In this document: piece after piece, positions 1 to 6,602 of the stretch
Position numbering within the stretch: position 1 is the first letter of the stretch
Layout of the letters: every line of letters begins with the position of its first letter
NCBI GenBank assembly: GCA_007571115.1
Contig: RKSA01000174.1
Location: forward strand, 1-12,872
Reading direction: 5' to 3'
DNA: 12,872 bases
Source of the DNA: Gammaproteobacteria bacterium
GTDB lineage: Bacteria > Pseudomonadota > Gammaproteobacteria > Pseudomonadales > Pseudohongiellaceae
The notes under the pieces: generated by a model
Told to the model about the DNA's origin: nothing
Database searches by the model: none
The model's input: only the letters and a program-made list of their open reading frames with translations
Position numbers and translations under genes: made by a program

Positions 1-758
1 AGGAAGTACGGGTACTGCTGCGAGTGTTCCACCACTGCGTCCAGGGCCTCCTCTGCCATCTCGACCCCGCCGAAATCCTTCAGCGGCGCGGCGATCGCCG
101 CTCTCGACGCGTTCCTGTCCAGCGGGCCCACGTCAATCTGCCTGGCTCTTTCCGCGAACGTCGCCTTGGCATCGCCCAGCCGCTCTCTCAGATGAGGCGT
201 TCCGGCCATCGCCACGACCACCGAAGCTCCCCGGTTTCTCGAGTCCTGGGTGATGCGGAAAAACGTCTGGAGCTGCTTGCCCGACAGTTCGTGGGCCTCG
301 TCGATCAGCACGGCGAGCGGACTTTTTCTCGTCTGCCTGGCAATCTGCTCGATCAGTTCTGCGTGCCTTTTCCCCTCCAGTGCGAGTTTGCCCTTGATGT
401 GCCTGGCACCGATTTCCACAACCTTGAACTTCGAGAAAATCGACTTCTTCCTGAACAGCAAGCCGATATCTCCAGGCTCGTCAGTGGTCGATATCGGGCC
501 CTCGATCCGCACTCGCGACGATACGCTTCCCGCTTTCCTTTCCTGCTCGACGTGCTGCCGCAGCCAGTTGAGCAACGTGGTCTTCCCGGTTCCCCTGGGC
601 CCGATCAGCATGACATCGGTCCCATTGTGGCCACCCCTCGGGATGTTCCCCAATCCTGCCAGTATCCGTTTCTTCTCGTCATCCCGCCCAGCAATCAGCG
701 GCGGCATCATGCTGCCAAACCCCGGCGTGAACGGATTTTCCCTCACGACGCGCCCCAT
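1..758 (-). CDS. AAA/ORC-like ATP-binding protein, 3' part outside window
   Basis: Only the N-terminal 252 codons are visible; the gene has no stop before the left edge. The start is an ATG at 758-756 on the minus strand, with a strong Shine-Dalgarno GGAGGAG (772-766) seven bases upstream. Residues 53-60 (GPRGTGKT) form a Walker A P-loop. Residues 149-157 (AVLIDEAHE) form a Walker B with D153/E154. An AGTP segment (185-188) sits at the usual sensor-1 position. The YPYF at 249-252 resembles the segment preceding the winged-helix part in ORC/CDC6-like AAA_16 ATPases. No signal peptide or membrane segment is seen. ATP binding is well supported, but the biological role is not visible: DNA-binding, signalling and defence-associated ATPases all share this fold. 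It is transcribed away from tRNA-Lys. Confidence 0.85.
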   Translation of the reverse strand, partial: MGRVVRENPFTPGFGSMMPPLIAGRDDEKKRILAGLGNIPRGGHNGTDVMLIGPRGTGKTTLLNWLRQHVEQERKAGSVSSRVRIEGPISTTDEPGDIGLLFRKKSIFSKFKVVEIGARHIKGKLALEGKRHAELIEQIARQTRKSPLAVLIDEAHELSGKQLQTFFRITQDSRNRGASVVVAMAGTPHLRERLGDAKATFAERARQIDVGPLDRNASRAAIAAPLKDFGGVEMAEEALDAVVEHSQQYPYF

Positions 759-813
759 TTCCCCGCTCCTCCGATTGTAGCCGAACGTCAATCCTACCAT
801 GCGAACAGCCAAG

Positions 814-851
814 CCAGCACAGCCCGACAGCCCAGCGGAACCAGCACAGCC
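814..851. repeat. 11-bp direct repeat pair CCAGCACAGCC
   Basis: Two identical copies occur at 814-824 and 841-851, with starts 27 bases apart, upstream of the candidate tRNA-Lys promoter. They may be a chance product of the local CAGC-rich composition. No function is assigned. Confidence 0.4.
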
Positions 852-853
852 GC

Positions 854-881
854 TTGAGTTTTTCTCATTTGGTAGTACCAT
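854..881 (+). promoter_or_regulatory. candidate sigma-70 promoter of tRNA-Lys (and nadA)
   Basis: A -35-like TTGAGT (854-859) is followed after 16 bp by a -10-like TACCAT (876-881). This would place the transcription start about six bases before the mature tRNA at 894. The -10 is a moderate match, 4 of 6 to TATAAT. A 5-bp-arm palindrome (870-880) overlaps the -10. The position fits a stable-RNA promoter, but the call is by eye only. Confidence 0.4.
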
Positions 882-893
882 TGCGCCCTTCGC

Positions 894-969
894 GGGTCGT
901 TAGCTCAGTTGGTAGAGCAGAAGGCTTTTAACCTTTTGGTCATAGGTTCGAATCCTATACGGCCCACCA
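894..969 (+). tRNA. tRNA-Lys, anticodon UUU, CCA encoded
   Basis: A complete 76-base cloverleaf can be drawn. The acceptor stem GGGTCGT pairs with ACGGCCC (959-965), with one G-U. The D-arm is GCTC/GAGC. The anticodon stem GAAGG/CCTTT encloses loop CTTTTAA with anticodon TTT at 927-929. The T-arm ATAGG/CCTAT carries loop TTCGAAT. Discriminator A966 and CCA (967-969) are encoded. It reads codons AAA and AAG. nadA begins 34 bases after the CCA with no intervening terminator, so a joint transcript processed at the tRNA ends is likely. In E. coli a tRNA-Lys/Val cluster also lies directly upstream of nadA. Confidence 0.97.
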
Positions 970-1003
970 ACATCCCTTCGCCATTCGCACTGCTGGGGCC
1001 GAC

Positions 1004-2146
1004 ATGCACGAATCCCACCTCGCCAGCGCCGCAGTCGACGAACAGCATCTGACCGCTGACAGCCTGCTCGTGCGTCGGCATCTCGACCGGGTGGTGTCGC
1101 CCGAGGCGCCTGACGCCCGGCAGTGCGCCGAGCACCGCAAGGCCATCGCGGAATTGCTGGAGCGTCACAATGCCGCCCTGGTCGCGCACTATTACGTCGA
1201 TGCCGAAGTGCAGGATCTGGCCGAGCAATGCGGCGGCTTTGTTGGCGACAGCCTCGAGATGGCGCGTTTCGGCAGGGACTGCGACGCCGAGCTGCTCGTT
1301 GTCGCGGGAGTGCGCTTCATGGGCGAGACCGCGAAGATTCTCAGCCTCGGCAAGACCGTGCTGATGCCGACTCTCGAGGCCACGTGCTCTCTCGACCTCG
1401 CTTGCCCTCCCGAGCAATTCGCCAAATTCCGCACCGCCCACCCCGATCATGTCGCGGTGGTCTACGCCAATACCTCGGTTGCGGTGAAGGCCCTTGCCGA
1501 TTGGGTCGTCACTTCGAGCATCGCGGTCGACGTCGTCGACCACCTTGCTGCCGAAGGCCGCCAGGTGCTTTGGGCGCCTGATCGCCATCTCGGCGCCTAC
1601 ATCGAGCGAGTCACCGGTGCCGAAATGCTGCTTTGGGACGGCGCCTGCATTGTCCACGAGGAATTCAAGGCCCGGGGCCTGCGTGATCTCGTCCAGGTCC
1701 ACCCCGAAGCTGCGGTGCTCGCGCACCCCGAATCGCCAGCCAGCGTGCTGGCGATGGCCGATTTCATCGGCTCGACGACCCAGATCATCCGCGCCGCGCG
1801 GGATCTGCCCAAGCGGAAATTCATCGTCGCTACCGACCAGGGAATCCTGCACAAATTGCAGCTCGAAGCTCCGGGCAAGGAATTCATCGTCGCGCCGACT
1901 GCGGGCAATGGCGCCGAATGCCGCAGTTGCGCGAGCTGCCCGTGGATGGGTCTCAACTCGCTCAAGGCATTGCGCGATTCGCTGGAAAAGCGCAGCAACG
2001 AGATCGTTGTCGCCCGCGAACTCGCCGAACAGGCGATGATCCCTCTGCAACGAATGCTCGATTTCGCTGCGAGCAACCAGCTCGCAGTATCGAGGCAGCG
2101 CCCGCTCAGCCGTTCGACTCGCGGACAAGCTGCTCCAGCTCATTGA
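1004..2146 (+). CDS. nadA: quinolinate synthase A (NadA)
   Basis: This cytosolic [4Fe-4S] enzyme condenses iminoaspartate (made by NadB) with dihydroxyacetone phosphate to give quinolinate, the first committed step of de novo NAD synthesis. The 380-residue product has the three cluster ligands at C128 (in EATCSLD), C215 (in GACIVHE) and C312 (in CRSCASCPWM). All are offset by exactly 15 from E. coli C113, C200 and C297. Other family segments are AHYYVD (61-66) and GDSLEMA (81-87). It is about 30 residues longer than E. coli NadA, with extra residues at both ends. The chosen ATG has only a weak GGGG element upstream; a start slightly further in is possible. The last 41 bp overlap the 3' end of bepA on the other strand. 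As an Fe-S protein it is a client of the ISC operon downstream. Confidence 0.96.
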   Translation: MHESHLASAAVDEQHLTADSLLVRRHLDRVVSPEAPDARQCAEHRKAIAELLERHNAALVAHYYVDAEVQDLAEQCGGFVGDSLEMARFGRDCDAELLVVAGVRFMGETAKILSLGKTVLMPTLEATCSLDLACPPEQFAKFRTAHPDHVAVVYANTSVAVKALADWVVTSSIAVDVVDHLAAEGRQVLWAPDRHLGAYIERVTGAEMLLWDGACIVHEEFKARGLRDLVQVHPEAAVLAHPESPASVLAMADFIGSTTQIIRAARDLPKRKFIVATDQGILHKLQLEAPGKEFIVAPTAGNGAECRSCASCPWMGLNSLKALRDSLEKRSNEIVVARELAEQAMIPLQRMLDFAASNQLAVSRQRPLSRSTRGQAAPAH

Positions 2147-3560
2147 CCTTTTGCAGCAGCCGGGCCTGCTCGGCGAGAGAGGCGCCCTCCTCCTGCTTGA
2201 TCTGCAAGGCGTAGCGCAACTGCTCCCAGGCAGCGTTAAAATCCTCGAGCAGGATGAAGTATTCGGCGCGGGCCATGTGTACCTTGCTGATGTTGCCCGC
2301 CTGGCCTTGCACTTCGGCGAGCTGGAACCAGATGTGGTGATCGTCGGGGCGCACCTTGCCATGCTCGTCGAGCACCAGCGCTGCCTCGTCGTAGTTTCGC
2401 GCCGAAATCAGGGCATCGGCCAAGGTCATGGCCACGGCATGGTTGCCAGGGTTGATTTCCCGATGGCGGCGCAGCAGGGCGATGGCGCGCCCTTCCTCGT
2501 TCTGGCCGATGAGGATCTCGGCCTGGGTAACGAGGTAGCTGATGCGGTTGGGCTCCTTCGCCAGCAGCTCGGCGAGGGTCTGTTCGGCGAGCGCGTACTG
2601 CTCATTCTCCCAGTATGCCACCGCGAGACCGTAGACAAAGGCGTCCTGCTCGACTTCGCTGCGCTGCTCGTCGCGCTGGCGTTCGTATTCCGCCACGAGC
2701 ACTTCCTTGTCCTCGGCATAATGGTTCACCACCCGCGCCCGCATCAGCCGGTATTCGAGGCTGTCCGAATATTCCCGGGGCGGATAGCGCCTTGCATGGC
2801 TGCGCGCGTCAGCGACCCGGGATTCGGTGACGGGATGCGAAAGCAGGAATTCCGGCGGGCGGCTTCCGAGCCGGTTCAATGCCATCAGGCGCTCGAACAG
2901 CGAGGCCATCGCGGCAGGATCGAGGTTGGCGTTGAACATCGTGTTCTGCCCGGTGCGGTCGGCTTCGGCCTCGTTGCTGCGGCTGAAACGGAGCTGGTTG
3001 CTCAGCGCCATTCCCTGGGCGGCGGTAATCGCGGCTGCGCCGTGCTGCGAGTCGGAAGTCGCCATGACGACGACGCTCGCCAGCAAGGCAGCGAGATTGG
3101 GGATTCTGCTCGTTTCGGCCTCGTCGACACCCCGGGCAAAATGGCGCTGGCTGACGTGGGCGATTTCGTGGGCGATCACCGAGGCGAATTCGGCCTCGTT
3201 CTCGGCGTGGAGGAACAGGCCGGTATTGACGCCGATGACGCCGCCAGGAGCGGCAAAGGCATTGAGCGTATCGCTGTCGATGATGACGAAGGATAGCCGA
3301 TGGTCCTTGAGCTCGGAACGCGACGCGAGCCGGTAGGTGATGCTTTCCAGGTAGCTGTTGAGCAGCGAGTCGGCGATGGTCGGCGCACTGCGGCGGATCT
3401 GCGCGAGGAACTGCCGCCCCAGGCGATATTCTTCCTCCAGCGACACGGTGCCGGAAATCCGGTCGCCGAGGGTTGGCAGCGCCGACTGTGCCGCAGCCTG
3501 GAACGTCACAAGGTAAAGGGCGAGCAGCAACGACAGTGATGGCGCCGCGAACAGACGCAT
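2106..3560 (-). CDS. bepA: BepA-like periplasmic M48 metalloprotease with TPR domain
   Basis: This is a zinc protease and chaperone of outer-membrane assembly: in E. coli, BepA promotes LptD maturation and degrades stalled BAM substrates. The 484-residue product (E. coli 487) begins with a signal peptide (about residues 1-25: RLF, a hydrophobic stretch, then AAAQS), so it acts in the periplasm. The HEIAH zinc motif is at 131-135, with a third ligand E199 in EAEADRTG. The SHP at 241-243 matches the region of E. coli H246, the histidine switch. From about residue 265 to the end it is helical and TPR-like (for example FVYGLAVAYWENEQYALAEQ). No strong Shine-Dalgarno is seen; an AGGG lies about ten bases upstream. 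It is transcribed alone, divergent from the zinc-ribbon gene and convergent with nadA. A general M48/TPR (YfgC family) label is the cautious alternative. Confidence 0.88.
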   Translation of the reverse strand: MRLFAAPSLSLLLALYLVTFQAAAQSALPTLGDRISGTVSLEEEYRLGRQFLAQIRRSAPTIADSLLNSYLESITYRLASRSELKDHRLSFVIIDSDTLNAFAAPGGVIGVNTGLFLHAENEAEFASVIAHEIAHVSQRHFARGVDEAETSRIPNLAALLASVVVMATSDSQHGAAAITAAQGMALSNQLRFSRSNEAEADRTGQNTMFNANLDPAAMASLFERLMALNRLGSRPPEFLLSHPVTESRVADARSHARRYPPREYSDSLEYRLMRARVVNHYAEDKEVLVAEYERQRDEQRSEVEQDAFVYGLAVAYWENEQYALAEQTLAELLAKEPNRISYLVTQAEILIGQNEEGRAIALLRRHREINPGNHAVAMTLADALISARNYDEAALVLDEHGKVRPDDHHIWFQLAEVQGQAGNISKVHMARAEYFILLEDFNAAWEQLRYALQIKQEEGASLAEQARLLQKVNELEQLVRESNG

Positions 3561-3723
3561 GGAGATAGCCCTGAAGCCGGTTGTTCACAGAGTAGCACAA
3601 ATTTCCATCGTGCCGAGGCATTCCCCCATCAGGGCATGGCGGCAGATCGGAGAATCTTTTAGAATGTCCTCGTCTTGCAGCGCTCGACGTTTCGATGCCT
3701 GATCGATGCCTGAGGAGAGTTCG
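3561..3723. other. divergent promoter region, bepA / zinc-ribbon gene
   Basis: This 163-bp non-coding gap should hold both divergent promoters. A -10-like TAGAAT (3660-3665) faces the plus-strand gene, but no convincing -35 lies at the right distance. On the minus strand no clear promoter pair was recognised. A strong Shine-Dalgarno, GAGGAGAG (3712-3719), lies at the right end. Confidence 0.4.
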
Positions 3724-4113
3724 ATGGATTGCCCCAAGTGCAGCAACGCGCCGATGAAGGAAGTCAAGATCGCGATTCTTCACGGCCACGTGATTATCGA
3801 CAAATGCGAGATTTGCCAGGGCCTGTGGTTCGACCACGGCGAAGCCGAGGCGCTGAAAGGGCGCTGGATGGCCGATTTCGCTGACTCCGGGGACCCCCAG
3901 CTCGGCAAGAGCTACGATGCCATGCGCGACATCAATTGCCCGCGTTGCGGCAAGAGGATGAAGCGTGTCCGCGACGACCGGCAGCCACATCTGACCTATG
4001 AGGTCTGCGAGGAACATGGCATGTTCATGGATGCGGGAGAGTTCACCGACTACAAGCACGAGACTCCGCTCGACCTGTTCCGGGGCCTGTTCGCACTGAT
4101 CAAGCGTCATTGA
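3724..4113 (+). CDS. zinc-ribbon protein with two zf-TFIIB-type units
   Basis: This 129-residue cytosolic protein has two tandem zinc-ribbon units of the zf-TFIIB class. In the first, C3xxC6 and C28xxC31 are followed by GLWFDHGE. In the second, C72xxC75 and C95xxH98 are followed by GMFMDAGE. The x-W/M-F-D-x-G-E tail after the second metal pair is the signature of this small bacterial family. Its biochemical role is unknown, so no function is claimed beyond zinc binding. The start at 3724 is preferred over an in-frame ATG at 3706 because GAGGAGAG (3712-3719) sits at ideal spacing for it and the protein then starts directly at the first ribbon (MDCPKC). The DinB-like gene begins 10 bp after the stop, indicating co-transcription. 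Confidence 0.85.
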   Translation: MDCPKCSNAPMKEVKIAILHGHVIIDKCEICQGLWFDHGEAEALKGRWMADFADSGDPQLGKSYDAMRDINCPRCGKRMKRVRDDRQPHLTYEVCEEHGMFMDAGEFTDYKHETPLDLFRGLFALIKRH

Positions 4114-4123
4114 GGGCCGCTTC

Positions 4124-4672
4124 ATGAGTGATCGCCCGGATTCTCGTGGCGACCAGACCGGGCGCCTGATCGAGGGCTGCATCGACTTTGCCCGGCAATG
4201 CTCAGACTTGCTCCGCGACATGCCCGAGGACGTTTTCACGAGCCGTGGCAGCGGCGGCTCGACCATCGGCGCCCACGCGCGGCACATTCTCGAGCGGTTC
4301 CGGTGTTTTTTCGATGGGCTCGACAAGGGCCTGATCGATTACGATGACCGCCAGCGCGGCACCCTCGTGGAGCGCGACGTGGCAGCCGCCAGTGCTGCCT
4401 TTGCCGAGCTGTGCGAGCGTTTCGCGAACTGCCCTCCCAGCGCTTTTGCCGAACGCGTTGCGGTTCGCGAACTCGTGTACCACGGTGGCGAGCAAGCTGT
4501 TGCGGCGAGCACTCCCGAACGCGAGCTGATGGGGCTGATCACCCATGGAATCCATCATCTGGCGATGATCGCGATGATCGCCAGAGCCTGGGATTTCCCC
4601 ATGCCGAAGGATCTTGGCAAGGCGCCTTCGACAGTCGTCGCTGATCGCGAAATTCCCCATAGGATCAGGTAG
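4124..4672 (+). CDS. DinB/YfiT-fold putative metal-binding protein
   Basis: The 182-residue protein has the helical, histidine-bearing layout of the DinB/YfiT superfamily. There is a GAHARH near the N-terminus (H51, H54) and an ITHGIHHLAMI segment near the C-terminus (H141, H144, H145). In characterised members these histidines hold a divalent metal. Family members include thiol S-transferases and hydrolases, but most are uncharacterised, and the substrate cannot be read from sequence. The Shine-Dalgarno GAGGG overlaps the stop of the zinc-ribbon gene, so the two are probably one transcriptional unit. The gene ends 43 bp before the -35 of the iscR promoter. No signal peptide or membrane segment is seen. 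Confidence 0.75.
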   Translation: MSDRPDSRGDQTGRLIEGCIDFARQCSDLLRDMPEDVFTSRGSGGSTIGAHARHILERFRCFFDGLDKGLIDYDDRQRGTLVERDVAAASAAFAELCERFANCPPSAFAERVAVRELVYHGGEQAVAASTPERELMGLITHGIHHLAMIAMIARAWDFPMPKDLGKAPSTVVADREIPHRIR

Positions 4673-4711
4673 CTCCCGGGCCAGCATCCGGCTCGATGCG
4701 AGCGCGGAACA

Positions 4712-4736
4712 ATTCTTGACTATTTTGCTTGGTTAC
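4712..4736 (+). promoter_or_regulatory. type-1-like IscR operator over the isc promoter
   Basis: The 25-base segment resembles the E. coli type-1 IscR site (ATASYYGACTRWWWYAGTCRRSTAT). The left half, ATTCTTGACT, matches 9 of 10 positions. The A/T centre ATTT fits fully, and the right half matches about half its positions. It overlaps the -35 hexamer, where [2Fe-2S]-IscR would block RNA polymerase. The degenerate right half lowers confidence. Confidence 0.6.
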
Positions 4737-4744
4737 TCGATAAT
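4716..4744 (+). promoter_or_regulatory. sigma-70 promoter of the isc operon
   Basis: TTGACT (4716-4721) and GATAAT (4739-4744) are separated by exactly 17 bp, each one mismatch from consensus. This is the best promoter in the window. Transcription would begin near 4751, giving a leader of roughly 30 bases before iscR. The -35 lies within the IscR-like operator. Confidence 0.8.
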
Positions 4745-4779
4745 CAGCCCCATGTCGAGTTGAGCGACGGTTGCTGACA

Positions 4780-5346
4780 ATGCAATTGACCACCAAGGGA
4801 AGATACGCCGTGACGGCAATGCTTGATCTGGCCCTGCACGATGGCACCCTGAAAAATAGCTCCCTGAGCAAGCAACCCAAACCCGTGAGCCTCGCCGACA
4901 TATCGAGGCGGCAAGAGATTTCCCTCGCCTATCTCGAGCAGTTGTTCGCCAAGCTGCGTCGTTCCCGGCTCGTCAGCAGCGTGCGCGGCCCTGGCGGGGG
5001 ATACGTGCTCGGGCGGCCGGCCGGGGCGATCCGCGTCGCCGAGATCATCGGCGCCGTCGATGAATCGGTCGACACGACTCGCTGCCAGGGCGCGGCGGAC
5101 TGCCAAGGTGGCGAAACCTGCCTGACCCATTCGCTATGGGAGGACTTGAGCGAACAGATTCGCCGCTTCCTGCAAGGCATCAGCCTCGCCGACCTTGTCG
5201 CCAGGCAGGATGTGCAGCGAATCGCCGGCCATCAGCAACGCAGGCAGTCGCTGGCGGCGCGGGGAAGGAACGGCATCGGCAACGTCAATGGCAATGTCAA
5301 CGTCAACGTCATCAAGGAAACGCGCATATCGGCCACCGCCTTGTAG
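4780..5346 (+). CDS. iscR: Fe-S cluster regulator IscR (Rrf2 family)
   Basis: This winged-helix Rrf2 repressor senses Fe-S supply through a [2Fe-2S] cluster and controls the isc operon. The 188-residue product carries C102-x5-C108-x5-C114-xx-H117, equivalent to E. coli C92/C98/C104/H107. The helix-turn-helix (about 36-60) contains YLEQLF with E53, the counterpart of the promoter-discriminating E43. The wing segment is SSVRGPGGGY (66-75). A 10-residue insertion after the first helix (about 21-33) shifts all numbering by 10 relative to E. coli. The C-terminal tail is low-complexity (GNVNGNVNVNV, 167-177), encoded by a short DNA repeat. The start at ATG 4780 gives the conserved MQLTTKGRYA terminus. 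An in-frame TTG at 4771 is rejected because the GACGG Shine-Dalgarno abuts it. Confidence 0.96.
   Translation: MQLTTKGRYAVTAMLDLALHDGTLKNSSLSKQPKPVSLADISRRQEISLAYLEQLFAKLRRSRLVSSVRGPGGGYVLGRPAGAIRVAEIIGAVDESVDTTRCQGAADCQGGETCLTHSLWEDLSEQIRRFLQGISLADLVARQDVQRIAGHQQRRQSLAARGRNGIGNVNGNVNVNVIKETRISATAL
5278..5310 (+). repeat. 12-bp tandem repeat inside the 3' end of iscR
   Basis: Two copies of the unit GGCAAYGTCAAY (5278-5289 and 5290-5301) are followed by GTCAACGTC. They are in frame and encode alternating Asn/Val/Gly in the IscR tail. Such a tract could arise by slippage. The conserved IscR domain ends before it. Confidence 0.8.
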
Positions 5347-5368
5347 CGGCCTTTTCGTGGAGAACTCT

Positions 5369-6583
5369 ATGCAACTTCCCATCTATCTCGATTACGCGGC
5401 GACCACTCCCGTCGATCCGCGAGTCGCCAAAGCGATGGCCGAATGCCTGACCCTGGAGACGAACTTCGGCAATCCCGCATCGCGCTCGCACCAATTCGGC
5501 TGGAAAGCCGAGGAGGCTGTCGAAACTGCGCGGCGCAACGTCGCCGACCTGATCCATTGCGATCCCCGCGAGATCGTCTGGACCTCGGGCGCCACCGAGG
5601 CCGACAATCTCGCGCTGAAAGGCGCTGCACATTTCCATCAACGCAAGGGCAAGCACATCATCACCTCGAAAATCGAGCACAAGGCCGTTCTCGACAGTTG
5701 CCGGCAGCTCGAGCGCGAAGGCTACGAAGTGACGTATCTCGACCCCGGCAGCAACGGGCTGATTTCCCCGGAAGCCGTCGAGCAGGCGCTGCGGCCCGAC
5801 ACCATCCTCGTTTCGCTGATGCACGTCAACAACGAAATCGGCGTGATTAACGACATCCAGGCCATCGGCGAAGTCACCCGCAAGCACAAGGTGCTTTTTC
5901 ACGTCGATGCGGCCCAGAGCGCCGGCAAGCTCGAGATCGACCTCGGCAAGATGCAAGTCGATTTGCTGTCCTTGACCGCACACAAGATCTACGGCCCCAA
6001 GGGAGTAGGGGCGTTGTATGTGCGACGCAAGCCGCGGGTGCGCATCGAGCCGCAGATTCATGGTGGTGGCCACGAGCGAGGCATGAGGTCGGGAACCCTG
6101 CCGACGCACCAGATCGTCGGCATGGGCGAGGCCTATCGAATCGCCAGGGAGGAAATGCACGAGGAAAGCCGCCGCACCCTCGCCTTGCGCAACAAGCTGC
6201 TGCATGGCCTCGAGGACATGGAGGAAGTCTACGTCAATGGCGACCTGACGCACCGCGCTCCTGGCAATCTCAACATCAGTTTCAATTTCGTCGAAGGCGA
6301 ATCCTTGATGATGGCCTTGCGCGAGCTCGCGCTGTCCTCGGGTTCGGCTTGCACCTCGGCGAGCCTCGAGCCGTCCTACGTGTTGCGCGCCCTCGGCCGC
6401 AACGACGAGCTCGCGCACAGCTCGCTGCGAATTTCCATCGGCCGGTTCACCACCGAGCAAGACATCGATTACGCGATCGGGCGAATCCGTAACGCCGTGG
6501 CCAAGTTGCGGGAGCTTTCCCCGCTCTGGGACATGTACAAGGACGGAGTCGATCTCGATCAGGTTCAATGGGCTGCGCATTGA
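5369..6583 (+). CDS. iscS: cysteine desulfurase IscS
   Basis: This PLP enzyme converts L-cysteine to alanine, leaving a persulfide that is passed to IscU and to other sulfur acceptors such as tRNA-thiolation enzymes. The 404-residue length equals the E. coli enzyme. Key residues fall at identical numbers: H104 in IEHKAV, the PLP lysine K206 in LTAHKIYGPKG, and the persulfide cysteine C328 in SSGSACTSASLEPSY. The start at 5369 follows GGAGA and gives the family terminus MQLPIYLDYAATTP. An in-frame extension back to 5195 lies inside iscR and is rejected. It begins 22 bp after iscR and 19 bp before iscU. Class I/IscS type is clear from the long loop around the active cysteine. Confidence 0.98.
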   Translation: MQLPIYLDYAATTPVDPRVAKAMAECLTLETNFGNPASRSHQFGWKAEEAVETARRNVADLIHCDPREIVWTSGATEADNLALKGAAHFHQRKGKHIITSKIEHKAVLDSCRQLEREGYEVTYLDPGSNGLISPEAVEQALRPDTILVSLMHVNNEIGVINDIQAIGEVTRKHKVLFHVDAAQSAGKLEIDLGKMQVDLLSLTAHKIYGPKGVGALYVRRKPRVRIEPQIHGGGHERGMRSGTLPTHQIVGMGEAYRIAREEMHEESRRTLALRNKLLHGLEDMEEVYVNGDLTHRAPGNLNISFNFVEGESLMMALRELALSSGSACTSASLEPSYVLRALGRNDELAHSSLRISIGRFTTEQDIDYAIGRIRNAVAKLRELSPLWDMYKDGVDLDQVQWAAH

Positions 6584-6602
6584 CGGCGCAACGGAGGAAA
6601 TC

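Larger units (their letters stand above)
759..893. other. divergent spacer between ATPase gene and tRNA-Lys
   Basis: This non-coding gap holds the Shine-Dalgarno of the minus-strand ATPase gene at its left end and a candidate tRNA promoter at its right end. An 11-bp direct repeat, CCAGCACAGCC, occurs at 814-824 and 841-851. A short palindrome, TGGTA-G-TACCA, lies at 870-880 across the putative -10 region. No rho-independent terminator or additional open frame was recognised. Confidence 0.5.

Noticed and set aside
24..857. 277-codon plus-strand open frame
   Set aside because: It has an Arg/Pro-rich composition with no domain and lies antisense to the AAA ATPase, whose Walker A, Walker B and Shine-Dalgarno are clear.
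905..2362. 485-codon minus-strand open frame ending in GRIGFEPMTKRL and so on
   Set aside because: It is antisense to tRNA-Lys and nadA. The RIGFEPMTKRL-type ending is the well-known artefact of translating the reverse strand of a tRNA-Lys gene, and nadA on the plus strand is certain.
3706..3723. Upstream in-frame ATG for the zinc-ribbon protein
   Set aside because: The strong Shine-Dalgarno lies after this ATG and serves the ATG at 3724, which also gives the expected terminus.
2809..4326. 505-codon minus-strand open frame
   Set aside because: It overlaps bepA out of frame and runs antisense through the zinc-ribbon and DinB genes. It has no recognisable domain; it is a GC-rich shadow.
4771..4779. 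TTG start for IscR three codons upstream
   Set aside because: The Shine-Dalgarno GACGG abuts the TTG, leaving no spacing, and the family begins at the MQLTTKGRYA methionine.
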